From positions 8,866,001-8,930,000 of the forward strand of contig JAHRBC010000001.1 in the NCBI GenBank assembly GCA_022702545.1: a stretch of 64,000 nt of DNA. Reading direction: 5' to 3'. This stretch comes from Phycomyces nitens. Lineage: Eukaryota; Mucoromycota; Mucoromycetes; Mucorales; Phycomycetaceae. Below the pieces are notes generated by a model. That model did no database searches. It saw nothing but the letters and a program-made list of their open reading frames with translations, and had not been told where the DNA came from. Both the position numbers and the translations under genes were made by a program. Of the stretch, positions 21,117 through 34,600 are shown one piece after another. Position 1 is the stretch's first letter. Each line of letters begins with the position of its first letter.

Positions 21117-23807
21117 TTAGTGTTTGGTGGCCTTGAACTTTAGTAAGGGGGCAAGTATCTCTAAAGGACCCGCCTTTTTAAGAAAGTCATGCTATAAAGT
21201 ATAATGTTAGATATTTGTCTGTTTATTGGCATTAATTCTTACCTCTAGTAGTTCAACGGCTGTTGCACGCGATCGCACATCAACACACAGGCAGACTGCA
21301 AGGAAACCCTTGAGCTCTCGGGACAGCTTCTCGGGATTCTTCAAAGTAGGTGTTCCGTTGGTGGCAATCAGATACAGGGCCTTGAGAGGCTCTTCGTCCA
21401 GGTATGGTGGTTCATTCTCAATCATCTCGATTGCCATGATACCCAAAGACCACAGATCGACCTTGGCACCATATTCTTTTTGTTTAACTACCTCTGGAGC
21501 CATCTGTATATTTCATTCAAAATTAATATCTCGACTGAAGAATGCTTAATAAACTGTACCCAGTATGGTGTGCCAACCATCGTGGCACGCTTGTTCTTTT
21601 GGTCAGTCAACTTTGCACAGAAGCCAAAGTCACTGATCTTGACCTGTCCATAAGCATTCAACAAGATGTTATCAGATTTAATATCTCTGTGGATAATGTT
21701 TTGAGAATGCAAATGGTGAAGACCAGCGGTTGTCTATCACAATAAGAGAGTTAGAATGACTATTAATGATCACCAACAACTAGTTTTAATTTACCTCTAG
21801 GCACACTGTTGCAATCTGCTGCTCGGTCATTGTGTTGTGGTCAATCACATCAGTAAGAGCACCACCTTCCATGTATTCCATCACAACCCACAATTCCAGA
21901 TTCTTGACAAGGAAAGCATCCAAAAAGTTGACAATATTAGGGTGTTGAGATTCCTTCATGACAAGAATTTCATTGACAATCAGTTCCTTTCGAGGCTGGT
22001 GAGCAAGATCCATCTGCTTAATTGCGACCTTTGAGTTGGTCGAGAGAGAAATGGCCAAATAAACAGATCCAGAAGCACTATAGACAGCTCGATTCATTAA
22101 ACATCATTTCATAAAGTGTCTTGGTCATTTAGCCTTTAACTTACCCTTGTCCAACTCTCTTCATTCTCTTGTAGAGGTCATTGGGGTCACTGGGAGACAC
22201 AACAGCGCCTATATATCATGACCATCAGTAAAACAGTTGATACAAAATATATGGTTACTTACGCATCTTATCCATAATCTGTGCTTCTGTCATTGTGCTG
22301 ATACGTTGTTCAACCTTCTTCTTTGGTGCAGATACTTGAGCCGCTGCCTTTTCTCTTTCTCTTTCACGGTGCAGACGCTCACGTTCCATCTCCTTTTCTT
22401 TTTCTCTTTCCCAGCGCTGTCTCTCCTTCTCTCGCTCCCTAGCTTCCTTTTCGCGTTCCCGGAGTTCTCGTTCTCTTTCGCGGATCTCTCTAATCTCTCT
22501 TTCACGCTCTCTTTCACGTTCGCGCATTTCCTGTTCACGCTCGCGATCGTACTGGACACGGTCTTCATAGGTAGTTGCGCTGCTGGTTGGTTTGGGAATA
22601 CGGTGGCTATGGGTTGTTCCTTGAGATTTTGAGGGTTCAGGACGGGGGTACATTGGCTTGGGATATTGTTGGCGAACAGGACTTGTGGGCATTTGATCCC
22701 TCTACAATTCAATGAGATTATTAAATGCTTTAAGCAAACACTGTGCACAACTTACGGGCGAAGTGGGACTACGATCAGGACGATAGTCTTGACGGTAATC
22801 TTGGCGATAATCTTGACGATATTCTGGCGATGTTGGTGTACGTGGGGAAGTAATTGGAGACTGACGATCCTGAATTATTTTTTTTAAAAAAAAAGAAATG
22901 TTTAGCCCAAGTGAAAATTGATGGTATGGTATACGGCGTACATTTTTGTTGATCGAGAGATCTTCCATTGCATCATAAAGATCAGGACGTCTGCCCTGGA
23001 TTGGTGGTGGAGGTGCTGGACGGGATGGAATGTGTTGTTGATTAGGCTCGTGCATCAGATCAGCCCATCTGTCTCCACTCGAACGTTCTACGGCTCCCAT
23101 TAGCTGTGAAGAGCCGTATTCCTCTGCTTCACGCTTGGTTTGTTCGGTGTAGAACTCGAGGACATCCAAAACTGCCTGAGGATTCTTTGCAGCATCTTCA
23201 GCTGTAATGGCTGAGCCTTTGAGAAGACGAACCCATTGGTCCGGAAGACCCTAGAGATCAAAAAAGGTTTAATTATCTACCATATCAATTGAGATGGTTT
23301 ACTTACGCTAATTGTGCCTGTAACCGGATCAAAGCCAACATGGACTTCGTGAACAAAATTTGTTGGGCCAGAGGATCCTACAGAAGATCTCTGTGGATAA
23401 CCATGATTACAAAAGACGCATTAAAAGGCTGTGTACTTTTTTTTTGTCAAGTCACAAATAACGCACATTGTAAATCTCGTCCATCCATGAATACAAGTCC
23501 TCATCACTTTTGCAGGCAATATAGTAGGTTTTATCTTTTGTTCCAATCTCGAAACAATAAGGCTTTAGGTCTGTACGGGTAACTGAATTGACGTCTTTGA
23601 GAAAGATAAGGGCTACACATTGACCAGATTGCTGTTTTGTATAATCATTGGGTGAGTCATGAGATTAGGAAAGAGGCAACTGTGTACCTCATTGCGATGG
23701 AATGTGAGAGCTTGATCTCTCAGGACACTGAAGCGCTTGGACCAAATCCATGATCTCAGACCATCCTCCTTGACTGATATGTATCCGTCCTTAATGATCT
23801 CGGTCAT
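21117..23807 (-). CDS. CLA4: Cla4-type p21-activated kinase (PH-CRIB-kinase)
   Basis: Rho/Cdc42 effector Ser/Thr kinase acting in polarity, septins and budding or hyphal growth at the cell cortex. Eleven exons (minus): 23807-23688, 23631-23467, 23390-23307, 23250-22942, 22869-22756, 22701-22263, 22208-22145, 22077-21795, 21733-21560, 21503-21243, 21191-21117. All phases close; about 695 residues. A PH domain (about 1-95) is followed by CRIB ([15 protein letters not shown]), four RQDY-type units, a long Arg/Glu coiled coil, and the kinase domain: [52 protein letters not shown] plus CRIB distinguishes it from the Ste20 subclass, which lacks PH. Some introns are under 60 bp. Confidence 0.93.
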
Positions 23808-27084
<3,277 letters not shown>

Positions 27085-27169
27085 CCTTGTGGAGTATTCT
27101 CCAATTCTCTTTCTAAATAATTACATAGGTGTCACATAGTATACGGGCTCTATCTATTTGACCGGATTC

Positions 27170-27890
27170 TTTTACTCAGATATATTCAATAGGGTCAAGA
27201 TCTGAGCTTTGAGAAGTTTAGTTGGGCAAAACATTCAACTATGATACTCTTTCAATTATTTATTTTATTCGCTCGTTTGACAGCTAGCATTGTTTTCTTG
27301 CAGAAAAAATATACCTTTACCAGGTTTTTGTTCAAAATTTGTAAACAAGAATATGTGATTCTCTTCCAAGGGATTGATGTACTTTTTTTTTTGAAAATAA
27401 TCTTTAGCCTTTCTACTGTTCTGTTGAAGAATAATACCCAAGCTATAATGAAGCAACTTTTAAACTTTATTGTGGGAAGGATACTAATTTTGTTGGATCG
27501 AAGATCTCTGCAGCGCTCATCGCTTCTACAGAACTTGAATCTTTTCTCATCAGAGAAAATATTAGAATTCTAGTCATTGGTACTCCAATCAAGGTAGGAT
27601 CTGAGCTATCCCAATTATTTTCTTTAGGGTTTCTAGAATATCTTCAGCTTTTTTATTATTATATATGAGGATATAACATGTTCATAAAAAACAATCCTAA
27701 ATACATCTGTTGATGTAGTAGAAGTAACATAGTTTCTAATTTCATGGATAATTTTTCTTTTGTCTCTTTCATTCAACTCATTTGGATGACATGGATTTTT
27801 GTGGCCTTTATATGGGCCAGTCTCTTTACAGTAACCTAGGACTTTTGAGACGATGTACTTGTTAGAATTATACTTTTTTTGCAATCCTAT
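27170..27890 (-). pseudogene. Degenerate Tc1/mariner-family transposase
   Basis: Cut-and-paste DNA transposon remnant. Reading the minus strand from about 27884: a helix-turn-helix region of Tc3 type (VSKVLGYCKETGPYKG, then ELNERDKRKIIHEI); after stops and frame changes, the catalytic-core segment IFSDEKRFKFCRSDER (first Asp motif); then FFLQENNASCQTSE, matching the family's QDNA-x-xHT motif with the Asp replaced by Glu; and last a garbled CFAQLNFSKLRS resembling the AQSPDLNPIE motif. Several stops and frameshifts show it is dead. Terminal inverted repeats and TA target duplications were not located, so element ends are unknown; it may start nearer 28146. Confidence 0.6.
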
Positions 27891-29400
27891 ATTGATTTAG
27901 GTCATTAGCAATGGTCTCGTGTACAATAATTGCACAAATTACATTGAAAATATTCTTTTTTCTTCTTCTCTTTGTAGACCTAGAGTTATATGCCCTGTTA
28001 ATAGCTTTTAGCTTTTGAGTATTATATATATACTTCTTTAGAGGAAAAAAAACTTGTTGACAACTTTGGCAAAATTTCTTATTGTGAAAAGTTGCATTTT
28101 TTATATTAGAGACATTAGACAGTGCCATGACCCAGTCAAAAAGCAAGCTTTGGATAAGATGTAAAATAGAATAAACCTATTAGAGTATTTATGTAAATAT
28201 AAAATATAACTTTTTCTTGTTAGCATCAAGCATTCATCTAATTCTTTGTTATAGTAAGCGAACTACCGATTTATCAAAAAGGAATATTATTACAAGAGCT
28301 AATAAAAGTTCTTTTATAAAGAAATAATTGAATATGTGTTGCTATCGTATACTTTTTCTACACTATTAACTATCAAAGCTGACAAAACAGCCAGCAAAAA
28401 CATGTAATTTTTAGTATACAATATCTCTGGATATCACAAGGAAAAGATTATAAAATCGGTGATTCTTTGCTGCTTTTTTTTCCAGAAAAGTCAAGAAGCA
28501 AAGCAGTCCTTGGAACAACAAGAAAGAGCTGCAAATAACTATTATTATTATTATTATTTTAAAATTGTAAGCGCTTGAATATTATACATTAAACTAATGC
28601 ATTTCAACGAACATATCGTTGGGATATAATTTATTATAGAATATATGTAAATGCACAAATTCAGTTATAAAAGGGACCTTCTTCTGCCATACCCTTACTA
28701 TGATACTTTTGATTAAGAGCAAATATGTTTGGATTGACAGCATCAGTAAGGAGGGAAAGAAAGCTCAGAATATCTGAATTCCCTTTTCTCCATATCATGG
28801 CTACCCTGTAATAAAACGATGTTGTCTATCGCTTTCTCAGGGAGTCTCTATAAAACTATATATACATATATATTAGTTTGCATTTACATAAGTTATAAAC
28901 GATATTTGTTACCTTTGAAATGATTGCGTTCATTTTGCTTAATTTCTCTATTCACTGTTCTGGTTTGACTATTTAAATTCGAATGTAACTATCCTAATAC
29001 ACTAAGACCACTATACGGTCTTGCTATTTTCTCTTTCTCTTTCTCTTTCTCTTTTAACTTTCTAAACTTTTATCTATATCATTCTCTAAACCAACGATCA
29101 TAATTTTGGTATGATTTCTATCTTTTTCCCTGTTACTTGTATCTAACATTTTTCGTAGTTGGTTTTATTTTATTTTACAATAACGTTTTCATCCGTATCA
29201 GTACAAAGATCATTTCAATAGGACTTGTACATCCTTGCTCATCTTTAAACTCTGTATACTGCTGACTGTACCGTCTGTTTTACAATGTCCTGCGCCTATT
29301 TTCTTTTATCAGACAGTGGATTAGTTGAAAAGACCTTGGAACTTTTAAAAAGTGTTAAAACTTCTCTTTCCAATATCAGTTCCAAATATTCTTTATTATC
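27891..29400. other. AT-rich spacer
   Basis: No gene recognised. It has an ATT run (28541-28558) and a CTTTCT hexamer repeat at 29031-29055. The minus ORF 27868-28146 may be the damaged N-terminus of the transposase. Confidence 0.4.
29031..29055. repeat. (CTTTCT)n pyrimidine repeat
   Basis: Four or so TTTCTC units about 350 bp upstream of the F-box pseudogene start. Confidence 0.85.
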
Positions 29401-30315
29401 ATGACTTTATCAGAGCTTCCTCGAGAGATTGTAAGCAAAATCGCAAAACTTCTTTATTTCGATGACCTAACCACTTGTACTCTAGTTTGGGAAGCATGGA
29501 AAGAACTTTTCCAGGATTCCTTGTACTATGATCTAGAAATAGGCAGAAATAAATTGAACAACATTTTTAATTCTACCCAAGATGATCAAAAACCTTACCA
29601 AAACAATTGAGACCTTGTGGAATACTTGGTTTCAAAGCACAATTTACATGCAACAGATGAAGAGCTTTACGCACTACAAAAAGCTTTTCCAAATATAAAG
29701 TCTATTACATTCAGATTTGATTCTCTACGCCCGTGCCACGTTGGAACTGTGGCTACTTGGGACCTCTAGGGACTTATTAAGAGAGCTCGTATTTATTTTT
29801 GATAACTCGATTATGTCTGATCTAGATAACATACACACAAATATCCCAAACTACATGCACTCGAGATTTTTATTGAATATACCAAAAATGGTGACAAAGA
29901 AATAGACGATACTGAACGGCAAAGGAACGGTGCAATAGAATTATTCCACAAAGCTCCTCGACTATTTTAGCACCTCAAAATATTGAATGTTTATTATAGC
30001 AACTGTTCTGATGAAGAATGTATACTTTTCTTGGACTTGATTGCCTTACACGATATTCATTTAAAACTAATAAAGGCAAATTCATGGCTATACGGTCTTC
30101 CTCTCTGTAGCCATATCTGCGATTTTTACAAACGAATTATAGCTATTTGTTTAGCAAGATTCACAAGGACAATTGAGACTCTTGTTATAAGAGGCACCAA
30201 ACAATATATGGCAGTTTTCGACTTTGTGGAGATTAAAGACATGCTCATATACAGTCTCAAGGTACTCGCTACTGTCTATATTATATTTTATTATTTTTAC
30301 TACTTTCTTGCCTAA
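29401..30315 (+). pseudogene. Broken F-box protein gene
   Basis: ATG at 29401 opens an F-box: LSELPREIVSKIAKLL, then DDLTTCTLVWEAWKELF, the usual start of fungal F-box/LRR proteins (SCF ubiquitin-ligase substrate receptors). The frame hits TGA at 29608-29610 but carries on in the same frame as good protein (DLVEYLVSKHNLHATDEE, FPNIKSITFRFD). Another stop near 29770 and a frame change lead to YTKNGDKEIDDTERQRNG, and more stops lead to YSNCSDEECILFLDLI and TIETLVIRGTKQ. At least three stops plus one frameshift make it a pseudogene. F-box/LRR genes are numerous and fast-decaying in Mucoromycota (known trend). Confidence 0.7.
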
Positions 30316-30962
30316 GAATACAACACCTTTGCTTATTGAGGATAATGAGCATATAAGACAACTAGCGACAATTTATTCTGGAAACTTCGTATGAATAAAG
30401 AAATGATAGTACCAGGTCCAGGGTCTCAGGCAAATAAAGGATGAATGAATAAATCTCATTTCCACGACCAAAATATATAAAGAGGTGATTTGATAGAAGG
30501 TTAAGCTTTATCAATGTAAACTTGAGAATCAAAGCGCGGCTCAGAGAGTTAATACCATATCTCTCGTCTCAGCTTTGGTAACTGTCCTATTTAATCTTTC
30601 AGGGGCTTGTAATAAGTCAGAGCTTATTACGATTGTAGTCAGCTACATAACAAAAGTCTATCTTTGTATATCCAAAAAAAACTGGTGTCGTTCCAACAAT
30701 CAGAAACTGTTCTTTTTATGTGAAAGGTTTTCTTCATAATAATTATTTTGTGCTACTCGTCTTTTGGAACGAGTTTCGTGATATGGAAGCCTTGTACTTT
30801 TGAAATTCTAACTATCCAGTGTTTTCTAATATATAGGCAAATTCATCCATAATGATTCTTGACAAATGTACCACCAGTGCAAACCGGTAATACGTTAGGA
30901 TCGTATTCTTACTTCAGAGTAATATAATCAACTGGTCTAGTAATCAGAATTATATTTTAATT
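30316..30962. other. AT-rich spacer
   Basis: No gene recognised between the two F-box-related relics. Confidence 0.4.
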
Positions 30963-31280
30963 TTATAGACACTCTTTGTTGGCTTTTATAATACAATCTG
31001 TATTATATATATTCAATGCCTCTAAACCGGTGTATGTCGTGTCGATAAACTGGCTCCAATATGCTGTAAAATTACCTAATGATGTTTCATACAAACTCAA
31101 TATATTCAAACCTCTGCAGTAGAATGGAAAAGAAAACCTCCCGGGAGCATCTGACGTGAGCTTTGTACCGTTTACTTTGAATGACTGGAGTGCAACCATC
31201 TTTGTAGTAATTTGGGGTCGGGAACTTATAGGTACTTCGAGAGTGCTGTATATTGAAGAAAGAATATCATGATTATCCAT
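30963..31280 (-). pseudogene. Fragment of an F-box/LRR-type protein (relic)
   Basis: A 105-codon minus ORF starting MDNHDILSSIYSTLEVP with leucine-rich-like spacing (MVALQSFKVNGTKL, CRGLNILSLYETSLG, GLEALNIYNTDC). It lacks an F-box and ends abruptly. It lies opposite the broken F-box gene and beside a diverged dispersed repeat, so a relic is likeliest. Family assignment is tentative. Confidence 0.35.
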
Positions 31281-31500
31281 ATAATATTATTCTAGTTCCC
31301 TTGTACTTTTAATCTCTATTTTGTAATGGTCGGCTATCACTGCTATAGTGTGGAGTCTACATGTACCTGGTCTGCACTTGTTTCTGAAATATTAACATGC
31401 CAGACTCATTATCAAGTAGTAACCAGAGATTGGCTGTGTAGTCTGTATTTCACTCAGCTGTGGTGTGTATACCACAAAAACGTTTGATTGACTTTACCAC
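31262..31500. repeat. Diverged dispersed repeat, copy A
   Basis: Alignable by eye with 33105-33345 in the same orientation: shared blocks include ATTATTCTAGTT, CCTTGTACTT, GGTCGG-TATCA-TGCT, GTAACCAGA and TTTCACTC. Identity is roughly 65-75 percent. The origin is unknown. Confidence 0.6.
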
Positions 31501-32080
31501 AAAGAGATTCCGAGATATATGCCGATACCACACCCGATCAGCACTTGGCCCTTTCCCACTCCAAGCAAAGCAATGGCATATCTTTTGGGTCTTTCCAATC
31601 CATCACGCCTCACATAGCATTTTGTATGGTGCTATATATTAGACTCCCCATCTTGTCAATACACCCTCTATAGCCGTGCTCCAACAACTTTTATCACGCC
31701 AAACTATCCCATTTGCACGTCTAATGGAGATACTCTCTCACACTTTTCTGATTTAGTTTTGACATGGACACCCATTCGTTTTTTATCTTTTATTTCTCCT
31801 AAAAAAAACTTCTAAAAACTATTGTGTTCTTTTCATAACACACAATAGATATTAGGACTTTTGCTCTTTACCAAAAAAAAAAAAATAGCGAGATTCATGT
31901 ACATTAGCTCTATAGTTGTTAATGATCGACTTTTGCAAGAGAAATTGTATGATTTAGAATGAAAGGAATGATTTAAGGATGGGTCTGATGAATATAAATA
32001 ATAATAAAAAGAGTAGTTAATCTTTATAACAAGAGTGATTTAAACAATATAAGAATAATATAAAGAGAGAGAGAAACTAA
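31501..32080. other. Spacer downstream of the U6 gene
   Basis: AT-rich; an A13 run near 31874 and short GA repeats (32061-32073). No gene. Confidence 0.4.
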
Positions 32081-32082
32081 AA

Positions 32083-32143
32083 AAAAATCTGCTCCGTAGA
32101 GCGTTCCATCTCAGAAGTTTAGTGTCATCCTTGTGCAGGGGCC

Positions 32144-32175
<32 letters not shown>

Positions 32176-32198
32176 ATATGTGACAGAGGTGCAAGCAC
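32083..32198 (-). ncRNA. U6: U6 spliceosomal snRNA
   Basis: On the minus strand the invariant U6 core is present without interruption: AAATTGGAACGATACAGAGA continuing into GATTAGCATGGCCCCTGC and AAGGATGACAC. This includes the ACAGAGA box that pairs with the 5' splice site and the AGC triad. A 5' stem-loop starts near 32198 (GTGCTTGC), and the transcript ends in a run of nine T (32087-32079), the RNA polymerase III stop. A TATA-like AT element lies about 30 nt upstream (about 32229-32238). No intron is seen in the conserved part. The exact 5' end is approximate. It is the only clearly intact gene in the 13-kb desert. Confidence 0.93.
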
Positions 32199-33104
32199 TT
32201 GTCATTTTAATATAATATTCCTAAAATACTTATAAATACCAAATTTTGTAATTGTAATTGACTTGTGGGTTTGGTCCATTGGCGGACCTTTAAATGATTT
32301 TTAGCCATGATCTGAAGCCTGATATTAACATTTTGACATGGTTTATTGTACCCAAAGAAACAAAATAAACCAAAGACAGGACAGTCTGTGAGTACAAAAA
32401 TATCTATTGAGGTCTTGTACAAATCAAATATATTTTGCATCCAAGTTATGGCAGAATCCTTTCCTGCTTAAAAGCGATATTTGTTAGAACCACATTTTAT
32501 TGTATAGAATTGGTATTGGTATTGGCAGTGACAAATGGTGATATGGAGTAATGTACCCAAGTATGTTGAAGAGCTTTAGGGTTACAGGTGTGGTATCTGA
32601 GTGGGTTAAAGTAACTAGTTACGGTACTATTATGAGAAAGGACCCTCGAGATATCTATTGTTTATGGCTGGGCTACTAGCTAGCAACGGTTGGTATTACA
32701 ATCAGAGGCATGGTAACAAGTGACAATAAACTACTGTTAAGATGTGTAAAGACAGTATAGCTGCCTTTAGTAAGGAGTTGGGATGGGTCAAAAACATTCA
32801 TAACTAGGCGTATGGGGATGAGAATCAGTTTTCCACTTTAAACTACTTCCTACTTTACCTAGAATTTTGCCTTGAAGATGGAGGTCATCAACCGCCACGC
32901 CTACTGTCTCATAATCAGCTTTGTTCACACATGGGCATTTATGCCTATTTTTCCAGTGATATAATTAAATCGTCCAAATTGTTCAGATCATGGTATTTTG
33001 ATCAATGATTCAAGTACTAAAACTAGGGATTAATGAAATCAAACTTTGTCCTTTTTGAGGTAAATAAAGGTAGAAATTTGTAGATATTGTGAGAGTATTA
33101 TTTA
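32199..33104. other. Spacer between U6 and repeat copy B
   Basis: Less AT-rich than its surroundings from 32500 to 32980. No protein frame or known RNA was recognised. Confidence 0.4.
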
Positions 33105-33345
33105 TTAAAGGAATAATATTATGGTGGTTTATATAGCTATGATTATTCTAGTTTCCTTGTACTTAAATATCTATTATCTGTTGGTCGGTTATCATTGCTG
33201 TAGTCCAAAGTGTACATGTTCCTGATGTGTAACTGTTCCTGATATGTTAACTTATGGTCATTAGCAAAGAGTAACCAGATATCAGTCGTAGAGTTTGGAT
33301 TTCACTCGGTTGTAGTGCGAATATCTCAAGGTACAAAACTGCGGA
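33105..33345. repeat. Diverged dispersed repeat, copy B
   Basis: Partner of 31262-31500 (see there), about 1.8 kb away in direct orientation. Confidence 0.6.
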
Positions 33346-33904
33346 ACTTGGTTACACTTTTAGACTGATATTGAATGGACATTTAAACTCGGTAACGGAG
33401 TACAATATTACAGCCGCATTGTCCAAAAGATACACTTCTTTACTGCTTTTACGTTGATTGTTTTATTGCTGTCCTTTACATGCTTTACTACAGTTTTGCC
33501 TTGGAGCATGTCAAAGGCTCTCAGGCTCACACGTGATATCAGTAATAAAGAGACATTTAATTGGCTAATCCAGCCTTGCGTCATCACAGCAATCAAAAAA
33601 AAATCATAAGTAAACCTTTGGTGCGTGAAGAAACAAACGGCCTTTTTTCCCACTCACCTTCTACTTTGACACGCTGATCCGGTAAGTAATGTAGTACTCT
33701 AATGAGCTGAATGCTACATAGTTTTTGTCCTTTGGTTTGCAATGACTAACATGTTGACATGCGGACTTTGTTTTTAACCACTTTTTTACTTGGACTACTC
33801 TGTCAATGTAAGTAATGTCAAAAGTCAAAACATCCCAATTCAAAACTCATAAGCTTTTATTCAATAGTATGCTCCTCCCTGGTTCTGCCTATAAGACGCC
33901 CCTG
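33346..33904. other. Spacer upstream of the LSU-like segment
   Basis: No gene recognised. It may include further diverged rRNA sequence that I could not align. Confidence 0.35.
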
Positions 33905-34600
33905 CAATGGACTTGATAACTCGCTATCAAGTAAGCCTCTTGCAAAGACGGTTGCGATGCAAATCAAAACTGTCAAACCAAACACCTTTCAGACATTGGT
34001 CTGAAATCGGCCGGCAAGAAACCCTGTTCTGTCTTGATGTCTTCTAGTCTGGAACCTGGCTGGACTCTAGGTCGAGTCCGGTCATGAAGAGGTGCAGAAT
34101 AGGTGGGAGCCATCGGGCGCCAATGAGATACCACCACTCTTCATGACAGGCCAAAATGATGCAACTTTCGTTGGCAACAGATGGGGAAGTTCAATGATTC
34201 AAGGCAGTTCAGTCACCTTGATATCGGCATCCGAGCGTTTCAGTGACGAAGCTATCTCTTGGCAACCAAACCAACTCGGCCTGTGCGAGAGGCACTTCTG
34301 TGTCTGGGGTATGGCTGTCTTCTCAAGTTGGGACATTTAATTCCAAAGCCTGAGTAGGGATTTCAGCCCTGAGTCTGGTACATGGCCGTTGCGATATCTG
34401 GCCAATCTCTTGCTGTCCGGCAATCAATATTGTGACAGTGTATAAAGTCCTACTTTATTCAAGCCTCCAATTTCTCGTGGTTGGTTGATGGAATCAGGTG
34501 CTGCGATGTGCTTGTCAGGATTTTGGCTGAACGTCTTTAGGCCATTATCTTGCGTTGGTAACAATGTTCAATTCTCGCCCGTAGCCCCCCTGGGCTACAA
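33905..34600 (+). pseudogene. Highly diverged nuclear LSU (28S) rRNA-like sequence, domain V to VI
   Basis: Direct resemblance to eukaryotic 28S rRNA in order: AAGAAACCCTG (cf. AAGAAGACCCTG); TTCTAGTCTGG; then 34093-34136 with GCAGAATAGGTGGGAGCC and GGGCGCCAATGAGATACCAC (cf. AGAATAAGTGGGAG and GGCGCCAGTGAAATACCAC); and 34521-34542 GGCTGAACGTCTTTAG (cf. GGCTGAACGCCTCTAAG). Spacing approximates the rRNA but the rest is heavily changed. The sarcin-ricin loop consensus AGTACGAGAGGA is absent where expected. Many perfect hairpins remain: 33912-33931, 33987-34006, 34062-34079, 34442-34458, 34581-34598, and an 11-bp helix 34081-34091 with 34137-34147. No SSU or ITS parts were seen. Relic versus transcribed structured RNA is open. 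Confidence 0.6.

Noticed and set aside
33905..34600. LSU-like segment as mitochondrial or bacterial insertion
   Set aside because: Core blocks (GGCGCC...ATACCAC, GGCTGAACG) follow the eukaryotic nuclear version, not the bacterial or mitochondrial one.
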